Shown here piece by piece: positions 10,408 to 21,799 of a stretch of 33,381 nt of DNA (position 1 is its first letter; every line of letters begins with the position of its first letter). Source of the DNA: Chara braunii. Lineage: Eukaryota; Streptophyta; Charophyceae; Charales; Characeae. Made by a program: the position numbers and the translations under genes. A model generated the notes under the pieces. That model was given only the letters and a program-made list of their open reading frames with translations. It did not search any database and was not told the DNA's origin. The stretch covers positions 1,996,759 through 2,030,139 of the forward strand of contig BFEA01000251.1 of NCBI GenBank assembly GCA_003427395.1. The letters run 5' to 3'.

Positions 10408-13400
10408 TTAAGAAGACAACAGCCAGGGGTTTAGGCACATTTGATTGTTCTCTCCTATACTGCACAATTTGTCATTCAAGGCCCAAGTTTGGTTAAACCA
10501 GCGTGACCCTGATTGAGAGTTCGCTCTCGCAACTACTTTCCGTCTCCAGTCTGCTTGTATAGCATGCCTGAGATGATACTTGAAGGTCTGACGAATCTGT
10601 TTATTGGTCCAGTCTTTGTTGTCAAAATCTTTGTCGTTCCTGCATTGCCAGATGACCGCGAAACATGTCGCTCTAGCTGATTGCGCCACAAAACCCCACC
10701 CTTTTGATATAGAGACACCCGTCGGGAGGCCACCCAACAGAGACCATTCCTTTGTCCATGGTATAACCTTGCTTGAAATAAGGTCCCACCTGTTTATCCA
10801 CCATTTCCATATACGGGCTGATGCAGGACAGTCCCACCACAGATGTATTGTGGATTCAAAAGCCCATTGGCACTGAGCACATGTGAGAGCAATCCTCATT
10901 CCTCTTTCAGCAAGCCAAACTGCTGAAGGTGTTGAGACTAGTGAGACCAACCATAACAACGAGGCGTGTCTTTGATTTGCAATTAACTTTAGTTGTTTCC
11001 AGCAACCTACCAGTGCTTTGTCTATCTCATTCAAGTCTAAAGACAGGAGCTGAGCCCATTTTTCCCGAGCCACCACTTGAGGCATTTTCAACGGTCTGTT
11101 GACAGAGTACCCAATGCTGACTGAGTAGTTCGCCAGGGTGGCATTTGTTCCCCTCTTACCTTTTATTGTCCATTCCCATAGGGTTGGGTCCAGTTTCAGA
11201 GCGGGGGAGCCGCTGACTACAGTTTGACAGAAGATAGATTCATTCGATCCGACTGTCTCAAACACTCGAATCTGCTGCATAGGAGCACCCAGTGGAGGGG
11301 GAGGGTTTTCTTCATCTAGAGTCAGTAACCTTCCCTGTTGGATACTCCAACACTCAAATTCTCTGCGGCCATCATTATTTATATTAATCAGCTTCCAGGC
11401 TTGTTCTGGGCCTGGCTGAACCGTACTGAACCATGAACCAAGGGGGTCCACCCCTTCTGAGGAAATCACTTGTTTCCACTGTTCTGGGATAGCTTCAATA
11501 ATCGTCCGTCTCCTTCCCTTCTGGTACCAGGTTTGGCCCAATTGAGAACGCAGCTCTTCTTCTGATTTCCAACTTCCCAACAGCGGATTCCACAGGTCTT
11601 GAACTCTAAGAACGCCCCTTTCTATCCATGTGCGGCCAAAACTTGCTGGTGCCGAATCCGCTTTAAACCATTCCCCTACAAAATCCCTTATTCTTGGATT
11701 TTCAAATAGGGGTTGCATCAGCACTTCGGCTTTCGTATGAAGTTCATTCCACACTGTAGGTCGAATTTTCTTCCAAGCCTGAAAATTCGCTGCCCAGAAC
11801 ACTAACTTGACGTGTCTGCGCTGATAAGAATAACGCAACAAGCATGTCCATACGTCTTCCGGTCTTTACAAATGCCATTCACTAGCCAAGATTCTTTCCG
11901 CCAAATAAACCCAATGAGGGGAAGGACTGAGGAGAGTAGCACGAATAATCCAAAGCACGAGCATTGCATAGATTTGTCTCTGCGGGTCTAGCATACCCAG
12001 CCCTCCTTCACTACGGGGACAGCATAACATCTCNGCACGAATAATCCAAAGCACGAGCATTGCATAGATTTGTCTCTGCGGGTCTAGCATACCCAGCCCT
12101 CCTTCACTACGGGGACAGCATAACATCTCCCAGGCTACCTTTGATATAAAAGCATGTCCCTCATCTGAGAACGGTTTCCAAATGAATCTGGCAGCTCTTC
12201 GTCTAGACAGAGTGTACAGTTGGGAGCCCAATCCCCGTACTCTCCCTACATACCACAAAAGAGCAAAAAGGACACCATTCACTACCATTGCTCTACCATA
12301 AATTGACAGATGCAGAGCTCTACCCCACGATACCATCTTCTGTGTGATCCTCTGCAGTAAGATTCCATCCTAGGTTTCTGCACAGTTTGTCAGAGCTATT
12401 TGAACACCCAAAAAGCGTGTTGATTCCTCGGCATTAATGCGCTTCATTCCCCACTGCACAACTAACGAGAATTGCGTTGGGAGGATGAATACAGACTTGT
12501 GCCAATTAATGGCTGCTTCCGAAAGTGTGGCGTACTCGTCCAAACAACTTTTCAGTGTTGTGAGTGACTGCGTGGTATTTTCCACTACCGCAAATAAGTC
12601 ATCCGCCAGGGCTTTGACCTTATATGGGGCAGGGCCCGCTTGAAGACCAATTATCTCAGTATGTGCCCGAATATTATTGAGAACCCCTTCCATTTGTACA
12701 ACAAACAATAGAGGGCCCAGAGGGCAGCCCTGGCGTAGAGATCTGGTAAGGGGAAATTCCTGTGCCACGCGACTGTTTACCACGACTGCAGCGGCAGAAA
12801 GAGTGTATACAGCTCATACCCAGGTACAGAAGTGTTTTCCAAACCCCATCCAGTCCAGAGTTGTGAGGACATATGACCAATTTACACGGTCATATGCCTT
12901 CTCCAAGTCCAGGAGGGGCACTACCATATCCAGCTGCTCGTTCTGAACCACTTCCAAGGTTTCAATCGCCGTAACAATGTTATCGAAGATTGAGTGTCCC
13001 TTAATAAAGGCAGCTTGGTCTGGCAGTACTAACTCAGGAAGATAGCGACCCAGTCGTCTCGCCAACACCTTGGCCAAGATTTTATATGACACGTTCAGTA
13101 CAGAAATGGGACGCCAATTCCGAATTCCAGTTCTATCACCTTTCTTAAACAAGACAGAGATAATACCTCGACACATGTCAGTGCTAATCTCCCACCTATC
13201 ATAATTTAATTGTAGATCTCCACTAACTTATCACCCACCACTTCCCATATAGACAAGTACAGCTAGACCAGCAACCCATCGTCCCCCGGAGCTTTTCCTG
13301 TTGCCATCGCCTTAAGTGCCTCGTAAGCTTCAATAGATGAAACGGGTCTATCCAGGTCTAGCCTACCAGCCTGAGAGATTCTAGCTTCTGTATTCATCCA

Positions 13401-14671
13401 GTGTTGTGAATCTTTATGCAGATCGGTCCGTGCAGCATAGTTACAGAGATCAGTTAGCTCTTTTGCTACCTGAGCAACCTCATCAAACGGATGTTTTAAC
13501 TCCTTGATAAGAACCGTAGCTCTTCTCGGGAGCAACTTGTAGAAGGTATCCTTCGTCATGCGGTCATAAACCGCAATACCTTTGACATGCAGTCGGTCGG
13601 CCCAAATTTCCGACTGTGCACACTCGAACTGATCCCATTCTGCCAATAATTTGTTTTTTTCCTTGCCCCACACTTTCTCTGAGACTGGATGCTCCAGCAT
13701 ACTCGACTCGGCATATACTAGACGTTTTTGAATTTCCACCACTCTATTATTCCGTTTATAAGCCAACAGGCAAGAGATGACGCTCAGGAGGTTGGAGAAA
13801 ATTCGTGACCCTGAGTTCCACCATTCCGCCGTGGAGTGATAGTCATCTCGTGACTTCTCTTAGTCCTTCCAAAAATGTTTCATCCATACAACGAGTCCTG
13901 GTTCCTTAAGATTTACGGTATTAAACCGGAATAAGCCTTTTCCACGCAAGACTTCAGAAGTATGCAAAGAGAGAATCACTGGTTCGTGATCCGATAGATA
14001 ATGGGCGGATTCATATAATTTATCCACCCCTTGCCATAATGACGGGGAGATCAGAAAATAGTCAAGCCTCTGTTTAGTTATTCCAGTATTCTCTCGATAA
14101 TGAGAAAACCATGTGTAACCCGGAGACTCGGGATGGGAGAGACGAAAGAGATCAATCACTTCTAATTCATCCATAAGCATTGAGAGAGATAATTTGTCTC
14201 TCATCCTCCTACCAGAAATGTCATCCAATGAAGTGTTCCAATCCCCAACAAGAACTAAGTTGTCTGCCTCTGGTATAATTAAGAGTAGGTCTTGAAAAAA
14301 TTAGCACGAGGGATCTCGTCTGTACGGGCATAAATTGATGCAATTACCCAATAGGAGCCATTTATAAAGCACTTTACCCAAGACCACCGCCCCCAAATAT
14401 CAGAGTAAAAGTCCACTATTTCTAGTTCTGCTTTCCTGTGGATCAGGATTGCAATTCCCCCTATTGACCCGAACGCGGGAGCCCACAACTGAGGGTCGTC
14501 CCACCAATTCAACAGACCTGTAATCTTTCCCTCAGATAACTTAGTTTCCTGCAGACACTTCACTTGGATGTTCTTATCAAAGATCCACGATTTCAAACTA
14601 TCTCTCTTATGATGTCCTGCCCCATCCCCTAATCCTCTGACATTCCACGACCCGATCCTAACTTTGCCCAT
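10408..14671 (-). pseudogene. LINE ORF2: endonuclease, reverse transcriptase, zf-RVT (broken)
   Basis: ORF2 starts at ATG 14671 and would encode about 1,390 residues once the duplicated 96 bp is removed. An APE-type endonuclease comes first: SWNVRGL (about 14650), QETK, GGIAILIH, GDWN (about 14240), RLDYFLIS and LSDHEPVIL. These are the motifs holding the family's catalytic Asn, Glu, Asp and His. The reverse transcriptase follows with WRPISVLN, DQAAFIKG, LLDLEKAYDRVNW, RQGCPLGPLLF and LADD where YADD or FADD is usual. The C-terminus has a zinc-binding zf-RVT signature, CAQC then HLWWDC. There is no RNase H. Breaks: a frameshift near the T-run at about 14295, TAA at 13862-13860, TAG 13265-13263, a frameshift near 13205, TGA 12816-12814, TAG 12372-12370 and TAA 11868-11866. 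The last 477 codons (to 10408) are fully open. Confidence 0.93.
11939..12129. other. assembly artefact: 95-bp duplication around a single N
   Basis: Bases 11939-12033 are identical to 12035-12129, with one N at 12034 between them. Each copy encodes the same 31 residues of ORF2 (from EMLCCPRS to VLWIIR). The period of 96 bp happens to preserve the frame, so the artefact hides as a protein repeat. An unmerged overlap between two contigs explains it better than a genomic duplication. Confidence 0.93.
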
Positions 14672-16910
14672 TCACACCCTGTCTCCGACCAACTGATTGG
14701 ATGGGAGAGCTCTGAGGAGCTGGTAGCCAAGCCGAACTCAGCATTGCCCTTACATACGGCGAGAGTAGTTTTTTGTCTTTCAACAATTTTCCATCTATCT
14801 CCGCTAGTCTCTCGGCTGATTGCAGAGGAGGCATTTTCAACCTTCGAAGCTCTGATTTTCAACCCTCTGCAACCCAAGTCAGCGGGACGAGGCGTATGCC
14901 TTCTTCCTCCAATTTTTCCAATTGTCCGGCCGCAAGTCTTACATCCATAATTGGTACAAAAAACTTTTAACCGTTTGCCTCCCCCTTCCGGGCTTTCCAC
15001 AATCAGTCTGGGCATCGCCATATCAGGAATGATACGGAATAGAAATCGATCGTTAACGGCCGTTCGAACCAAAGTAATGGTTGTTCTGGGCCTGGAATAC
15101 TTGCCATCTGTAGTGAACCATCCGGGGTTGGCCATGCAATAACCCATATTGAGTTCCTGACATAGGTGTAGAACAGCAGCAAAACCCTGTTCTCTACCTG
15201 TTGGAGTTGACCTCTGCCCATGGAGGTCGGAGCTCTCCTTTAACCTGAGAAGTTACCTGGTGTGCCCGCCATCTTCATCCTTCCAGTAGAATCCTCCGAC
15301 CTTGGAATTGATGTATCCGATGCTTCCTCTCCTTCCGAAAGATCACTTGCGATGAAGCTTCCTTCGAGGCTAAGCCGTCGCTGCTTCCCTGGCGTGTCGG
15401 ACCGTGGTCTCAATACTCCAGTACCGTCCTTCTGCCTTGGTGTAGATTCTCGTTCGACGTTGAGACTTGAAGCATTGTTTGCGGAAGTATTCCCCCCTGT
15501 GGCCCCGCCTGCATGCCCCGCTACACTTCCCGCCAAGCATCTAACCCCTCCTTCCCCTCTCGATCCAGAGGGGAAGGATGGGACCGTCATTTGAATTCCG
15601 CCTAACCCTACCATTCCGCCCAAACCTCCCTGTTGCTGAGATAGGGATGTGGCCCCACCTCCGTTACCGGGGAATACAAAACCTCCTTGTTGAAAAACAG
15701 GATGTGACATCCAAGGCGTGAGAGCATTCCCCGTCCAGTTCGGCATACCGAACTAAGGATGCGGAAGGGGTTGTACCCAAGGTTGACTTCCCCTCTGCCC
15801 GTTGGAGAGTACACCTGAACCAGCTGGATGAGCTGGCAAAAACATTGGATTGAGATGAGAGCTGACAAACGGCTGATTTCCACCTTGAGCGTTGTTTGGA
15901 TCGAGATGAGAGCGAACAAGCGGCTGATTTCCACTTTTAGCGTTGTTTGGATCGATCTGCAGAGCTGCCATCGAAGGGGAAAGCCCCAGGGGGCCCATTG
16001 GTCCTTGATAACCTTAATTCAAAGACGACTGCTGACCGCCCATACCTGGCTGGCTGTTTTGTTGATTCTGCCTCGAACCTCTCCTGCATTCATTGCCTGA
16101 ATGAAAAAAAGCTCGACATCATTTGCACCTTGGAGTTTCCGATGACGCTAACTTGACTTCCAGCTCATCACCTTCCGGGGTAATTACCCAGATCTTGTCT
16201 TTCATATTAGGCCGAGACGCCGGGTCAATGTCAAATTTGACATTGACGAGTGAGGGCTTGAGGCGATCTGGTTCTATTGGATGTGTTCGAATAATAGGGC
16301 CAATTGCCCTTGCCAATTGCGCCTCCAAAGAAAAGAACGAATCCAAGGGCACCTGGACGGCGGTTACCCAAAAGGTAAGAACGTCTTCCTCTCGACGTTG
16401 CTCCCGGAGCTAAGCTTTTGACATCCACGGTTTGAACTCCAGCTTGTAGGTGTCTTGACCAACCGTGATTTCATCATGTCCTTTAATAACCATCCAAGAT
16501 GCAATCGCCCTTGACTTCGCCACATAGGAGACCACATTCGGGCTCTCCACCTTCACTCTTCCTCGTCTGAAGGTCGCCGTTTCAAAGCTACCGTCCTGAA
16601 TTTTATCATCCTCAAAGGCACGACCGATATCGTCTTTCACTTTCTTAGGGAGAAATCTCGCCCGTTCACGAAAGATTACCGTCACTGTGTGCTCCTTCAA
16701 CCAAGCAATCCTCACTCTATCGATACGCTCCCTTACCTTAAATCTCACCTCTCTTCCTTCCACCGTCATCTCCCCTGGATCTATGTTAGGGGGCATAATC
16801 CCTTCCTCATAGCACAACCGCATCAGTTCTCTGAGCTCATCTTCGTCTCTATCTCCACCCGGATCAGGGGCGGGAGAACGAGCACCTCGTTGATGTGTAT
16901 CGTCCTCCAT
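14629..16910 (-). pseudogene. LINE ORF1: DUF4283-like RNA-binding protein with CCHC knuckle (broken)
   Basis: The first ATG in the frame is 16910 (MEDDTHQRG). The N-terminal third resembles DUF4283 proteins of plant LINEs, with WMVIKGHDE and LEFKPWMSK before a stop. After this comes FWVTAVQVPLDSFFSLE and FDIDPASRPNMKDKIWV. A zinc knuckle follows at about 16085-16125, C-x2-C-x4-H-x4-C, but one x is a TGA stop. A linker rich in N, Q, G and P contains a 17-residue tandem repeat (DPNNA...SHL, about 15850-15952). Stops in frame: TAG 16412-16410, TGA 16121-16119, TAA 16016-16014, TAG 15755-15753 and TAA 15242-15240. A frameshift at about 15200 leads into the final block (15200-14629), whose end overlaps the ORF2 start by 43 bp. 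The role in the family is RNA binding for retroposition. Confidence 0.87.
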
Positions 16911-16964
16911 ATCGTCCGACCCCGTATAACTCGCTCCCCTCAACCCACGCCTCAAAACCGAAAA

Positions 16965-16982
16965 TTAGGACAACCGTCCTAA
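16965..16982. other. short perfect hairpin upstream of LINE ORF1
   Basis: TTAGGAC is followed by AACC and then GTCCTAA. On the minus strand it sits about 55 bases before the ORF1 start codon. It may be part of the 5' UTR structure or chance. Confidence 0.6.
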
Positions 16983-16990
16983 CAGAATTT

Positions 16991-18891
16991 TGACGAGTAA
17001 ACTAACAACAGAGTTAAGCTAGCACAACACATAAGCTATAACACTCACAACATTGGACCTTGACCGACTTATCACTATGATGCCATCGCCGACTACTTCT
17101 CCCTACAGGTAAGTAATGACGACCCTCCGATCATGGCGGACGTGGACAGGGTCATAGCAGCCGTGGCGACGTCACGATGGCGGCGCAAACACGGTTGACT
17201 TAGAAGCCCGCATTACCGGGGGCTTAGCGCTTGGTCCGAAACGCCATAGTGCCGGCGGAAGCGCTTCGGCCGATCCGAAATCCTTCAGCTTCCTTCTCCA
17301 TCAACACCCTCCCCTGGGCTCGTAAGACAAGAAATCATCACGAAAATTTTTGGATTGATTTTGAGACCAAGACTCAGATGACCAAGCAGAAATCGTATGA
17401 GCGCCATCAAGGAAGCCCTGCAACTCATGTCTGCCAATAGAGAATTCCTCACAAAGCATCCTCCACCTCCCCTCCAAAACACCCTCGAACCTAGCCCCAA
17501 CCACCTTCGGAAGAGAAACATCCAGCCTCCCTCCACATGCTAGCGACGGTGGCCTCAACTGCCGACTATAATCTCGATGCTAGCAACGAACGCATAACTG
17601 GCCATCGACAACCTAACAGGCTAATGGATGGTAAGGTAGCGCCTCGTCGGACCCGTTGACGAGCAACCACAGAAGATTCAAGCCCTTAAACAGTGTAATT
17701 GAAGGAAGGCAGAAGAATACTCTACACCCACGAACCCTCGTATGACGCCATCGCTAAAGCTCCTCTTCGCAGCACCATCACCAATGCTTCCATCCGCCAC
17801 ACGATCTCGCCAAGGCTGTGTCATCCGAGGAATCTTCGCTGGACCAACCTGGCAGTGCAGCGCCCCCGGTAGCGCTGCGCCGCCAACGTCAGCTTCACTC
17901 CAATTTTTGTGGCAACTGGATTTGAAACTTTCATTTTTTTTTGTTTTTCTTTCTTTTTTTCTTCTTTTTTATTTCATCGGCCTCCAACCCTGCCCTGAGC
18001 CCCGTGTTTTGAGGAGTAGGCTACTAGATGGACTTCGTGTTTGCCTGTGAAAGGTAGTGGTGGTTTAAGCCGAGGTTGTTGTAGAGGTGGGATACTAGAC
18101 GTATGGCAGTCATCCATGGTACTCGGCCACTCGGTTGTCCATATGAACCCCTCTGAAGACCCCAACACCCTTCCTCTTATCTTTTGCCCTGGCGCAACCC
18201 CACCCCCCGTCCTACCCTAGTGTTAACCACCCAGGACCATCACCCATTGCCATCTTGGCGGGGTGACCTGACCGTCTTCTTCCATTCTTATTTCTTCTTC
18301 TTCCTTTGTCTCTTTCTCTTTCCAAGTGCTTTCCTTTCACCTGCAATTGAATTGCATTGTCTTTCCTTGAGTTGTTGCACTGCAAGATAGCCAAGATCAT
18401 AACAATAGCTATATTGGGGCCAACTTTCAGTCCATAACCTGCGATATTGACCGTGCTCCGGGTGCAGAGGGTAGTCTCACGTACCATGCCCCCAGTTCAA
18501 AACAGATTCGAAACAACACACACTAACGGTAATCCTCAGTTCAGAATTTCCAATTCCGAAATTCTAGAGAACCATTTAGAATACACACCATATTCTACCA
18601 GGGACATACACTGCCGAAAGAGATCCACAGTAGGAAAGAAAAGAAGCGAGAAAAAAGAGCACCCCTAGGTATATCCAAATCACTGTTTCCAACTTTCGAA
18701 CCAGTGAATCGATGGCTGAATGGGATCCCTGCCAAGATTGATTGCTCTCCGTGTAATGAATACCCATAAGCTGGGATCCCAACCATAAGCTGGGATGCCA
18801 AAAACAATCACAATGTACACCATCCGACCCCCTCTTTTTCTAACACAACCCACAACATCAAATTTAGGCAGAAAGAAAAAACAGCGTACAA

Positions 18892-18893
<2 letters not shown>
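16991..18893. other. possible LINE 5' region and gene-free DNA
   Basis: The minus strand at 17285-17558 is open in two overlapping frames (83 and 85 codons). It could belong to the LINE 5' region, but I recognise no domain and cannot place the LINE boundary. Further right, 17930-17975 is T-rich and 18290-18325 is pyrimidine-rich. A small direct repeat of ATAAGCTGGGAT occurs at 18768 and 18785. I see no gene. Confidence 0.45.

Positions 18894-18954
<61 letters not shown>
18894..18954. repeat. compound (CT)n(GT)n microsatellite
   Basis: About 22 CT units (18894-18937) run directly into about 9 GT units (to 18954). The serine- and leucine-rich reading frames through it are artefacts of the repeat. 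Confidence 0.98.
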
Positions 18955-19226
18955 TCTTCCCCTTTTTATGCAATGCAGCGAGCGGAATCATTTATTGGTT
19001 CCTGGCAGTTGACCACAGAAGTCAGCTCTTCTATTTCCCACCTAGCCTGATAAATCATACATGTACATTTACTCGCCGAGTTGGGCAGGGGGGGGTTGAC
19101 GGGGTGGTGGCCCTATAGAGATTGGCATGGGATAGAGTTGAGGAATTTCAGAGGGACTCGGAGGGAGGGCGGGGGGAGCAGGGAGAGAGAGAGCGGGAGA
19201 GACAGACGTAGGCAAGAGACAATATA

Positions 19227-19231
<5 letters not shown>

Positions 19232-19276
<45 letters not shown>

Positions 19277-19388
19277 AAAAAGTTCTAGCTTGATTGCCAA
19301 TGCAATCCACAGGCATACAGCCGCATGAGAGAGAGAGCAAAAAGTTCTAGCTTGATTGCCAATTCAATCCACAGGCATACAGCCGCAT
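19232..19388. repeat. (GA)n microsatellite and a 62-bp tandem duplication
   Basis: A GA tract (19232-19275) is followed by GCAAAAAGTTCTAGCTTG and a segment ending CATACAGCCGCAT at 19326. The same segment, with a short GAGAGAGAGA lead, is repeated at 19327-19388 with one substitution (TGC to TTC). The duplication includes part of the microsatellite, suggesting slippage or unequal exchange within it. Confidence 0.92.
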
Positions 19389-19420
19389 TCAGTCCAACCA
19401 ACTCCCGTCCGGAATCCTCC

Positions 19421-19603
19421 TAGCCTGAGAACCTTTTCTGAGCCTGACAGCCTGACAGACTTTTCTGAGCCTGACGGCCTGACAGACTTTTCTGAGCCTG
19501 ACAGCCTTTTCAAAGCCTGACAGCCTTTCCGAGCCTGACAGCACTTCCGAGCCTGACAGCACTTCCGAGCCTGACAGCCCTTCCGAGCCTGAGAACCTCT
19601 GCT
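19421..19603. repeat. minisatellite of 27-bp and 18-bp units
   Basis: The motif GAGCCTGACAGC recurs throughout. Two to three 27-bp units (CTTTTCTGAGCCTGACAGCC type) give way to four or five 18-bp units (ACTTCCGAGCCTGACAGC). Because both lengths are multiples of three, the minus strand stays open and encodes QARKGC and SGSEKSVRL repeats. I do not regard this as a gene. Confidence 0.88.
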
Positions 19604-19737
19604 TGCGGAACACCTCCTCGACCCAACACACCATTCATCCTGACCCCGTTCATCTTCCACCTCCTTTACAAGTGCCCCCCTGTTTCCCCCCCCCTCTTTC
19701 TTTACAAGACGAAGAAAGATGGTGTAGCACAGTGAAC

Positions 19738-19800
19738 TCATTGCACCAGTGGGTAAAGCGTGCAACGGTGGAGATCGACCCTGATTGGTGGTGAGTTATT
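19738..19800 (+). mobile_element. weak tRNA-like SINE head
   Basis: TTGCACCAGTGG followed by GTAAAGC resembles an internal A box, and GAGATCGACCC lies at B-box distance. No SINE body or tail is recognisable after it, so the call is tentative. Confidence 0.25.
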
Positions 19801-19902
19801 TGCGCAAGCTCCACTGGTGACCAGCAGAGGAGACTGGTCAAGCTTGAGATGGAGCTTTGCACGGCATCAGAGGAGCTTGAGCTTGTGCAGCGATGGAAGC
19901 TA

Positions 19903-20466
19903 GCATGCACCAGTGGAGCGGAGAGTTTGAACGCACCGCACCGACAGAAGAGCAGCATCGGTTTTTCCCTTTCACGCCAGAAGTCGCAGGTTCAAATCCC
20001 GTTTTTTCCCTTGTGCGTGCGCAAACGCTCCACTGGTGCATGCTCAAACGCTCCACTACTGGTGCATGCTTGAACGCTCCGCTGGTCCAGCATAAATGCT
20101 GCTGGTAAATGCTGCTCTTCTTTTGGTGCAGTGCCTTCAATCTCTAACCGTGGTGAATGCTGCTCTTATCGTGGTAAATTGGTGGCAAATGCTGCTCTTC
20201 TGTTGGGTGCGGTGCGTTCAAGCTCTAACCGTGGTGAATGCTGCTCCTACCGCGGTAAACTGGTGGCAAATTATGCTCTTCTGTTGGTGCGGTGCGTTCA
20301 AGCTCTAACCGTGGTGAGTGCTGCTGCTCTTACCGTGGTAAATTGGTGGTAAATGCTATTCTTCTGTTGGTGCGGTGCGTTCAAGCTCTTAACCGTGGTG
20401 AATGCTGGTTTTACCGTGGTGAATGCTGGTCAATGCTGCTCTTCTGTTGGTGCGGTGCGTTCAAGT
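19903..20466. repeat. minisatellite (80-84 bp units) with an inverted copy upstream
   Basis: Direct units start at about 20155, 20236, 20316 and 20400, each running from GAATGCTGCTC through GGTGCGGTGCGTTCAAGC to CTAACCGTGGT. A partial unit precedes them from 20098. The block 19927-19958 is the reverse complement of 20433-20464 with one mismatch in 32. Also, GCATGCACCAGTGGAGCG (19903-19920) is exactly inverted at 20026-20043 and again nearly so at 20049-20069. A transcript of this region could fold into long double-stranded RNA. No gene is supported. Confidence 0.88.
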
Positions 20467-21589
20467 AATGGAAGCATGCACCAGCATATCAACCCTCCAA
20501 GAACGAACACAGAGCGTTCTTTGGAACGGCACCAAAAAGCGGAGGCGCTGCGCAAAGAGTGAAGAAACTGCACAAAAGTGAATGGAAGGAACTACAAGCA
20601 GAGTTACGGAAGAACTCAGGACGCAGCACACAGCACACAGCTATGCACCCTGTCCCACGCAGAGTGAATGTGGACGACATCACGGACATATACTGGAAGC
20701 TCGGCCGTTGCTGGCTCTGATAAACCCCAACCGTGACCAGAAAACCTTCCGCCTGCCGCAAATCCCCTCAGTATTGCAAGTGCGTGCCAATCAGGGCTGT
20801 TGAGAGTCAATTAGGGCATTCATCAGACTTATGGTGTTGGGCGCGGATTGGGAACTACTATTTTATCCATTGTGGATAAAACCCATCGGCCGGCACGAAA
20901 AACCACCAACTGGCACCATGAACAAACAACTCTGGGAAGATTACCAGGCTGCTGCAAGACAGCCTGCCTTGCCGACTGCAACACAGAAGCACACCACATC
21001 AAACCACAAAACACGCTGTGGTCAGAACCCAGGTCTACTCTCTCTGTTTCTTTCTGGCTTTTTCCCTTACAACGTAGCATGCATTCCCGCGATGCACGCA
21101 CATCTACCTCCTCTTCCTCCTCCTCCTCCTCCTCCTCCTCCTCCTCCTCCTCCTTCTGATTATCATCAGCTACATGTGTATAACATTATCATTATTTTAC
21201 TATATTAATATTGGTATACCTATTACTCTTATTATAGTTATCAATGCTCTATTGAATCTCGTGACCTGGCCTTGGCAGCCTTCTAGGGTGTGGCCTTTGC
21301 AGCCTTGGGGGGTACTCAAACCAACCCCGACCAGAGAGAGAATCCAGCTGCACTCGGCCCGTCCCCCACAGGAAGAGCCCCCACAGAGGCTGGGGGGTGG
21401 GTGGGCGATACCGGCGGGGGGGTCTACAGGTAACACTACCGTCTCCCCCCGAACACAACGCACCCACATTTTGACTTTAAGAGACCGGAAAGATAGCTTG
21501 TATACGTCCATGTTTAGGGTGCATGTCGTTGTGTTCAGGAAAGACGGTAATTCCTATCTAAAAAATTAAAATAACTCTAAATTATCTCA
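20467..21589. other. gene-free stretch with a (CCT)n tract
   Basis: A (CCT)n microsatellite lies at about 21108-21155. A short segment at 21430-21475 (CTCCCCCCGAACACAACGCA) resembles part of the tandem duplication at 29491-29834. Overlapping ORFs on both strands contain no recognisable domain. Confidence 0.55.
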
Positions 21590-21648
21590 GGCTGGTCAAT
21601 TCTGTTATGATACCTCAAGATCGTAGCCTATCTAAAAATTTAAAATAT

Positions 21649-21680
<32 letters not shown>
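21590..21680 (+). mobile_element. 5'-truncated SINE tail with A28
   Basis: GGCTGGTCAATT then ATGATACCTCAAGATCGTAG aligns with the 3' end of the SINE copy at 21948-21978 (GGTCAGCTCAATGATGATAC then CTCAAGGCCGTCG). It ends in an A-rich tail that becomes a run of 28 A (21653-21680). No tRNA-like head is found upstream. Confidence 0.65.
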
Positions 21681-21683
<3 letters not shown>

Positions 21684-21730
21684 GAAAGGTTTTTTGAGGG
21701 AATGGGGAAAAAAGATAATTTTTGTGGAAT

Positions 21731-21799
<69 letters not shown>

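Larger units (their letters stand above)
9845..16990 (-). mobile_element. decayed plant L1-type LINE retrotransposon
   Basis: The element is read on the minus strand. It ends in a 27-nt poly(A) (T-run at 9845-9871) and contains a 3' UTR, a multi-domain ORF2 and a DUF4283-like ORF1. Both ORFs are broken by stops and frameshifts. The minimum length is about 7.1 kb including a 96-bp assembly artefact. The 5' boundary is uncertain: ORF1 starts at 16910 and a small hairpin lies at 16965-16982, but the 5' UTR may reach 17,300 or further. No target duplication of the left flank was found on the right. The elements that produced the U6 and SINE copies would be relatives of this one. Confidence 0.93.

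Noticed and set aside
17285-17558. N-terminal exon of LINE ORF1 or a host gene
   Set aside because: Two overlapping frames are open, neither has a known motif, and no splice link to ORF1 is evident.
19364-19765. 133-codon gene with QARKGC repeats
   Set aside because: The frame is open because the minisatellite units are 18 and 27 bp; the non-repeat ends have no recognisable domain.
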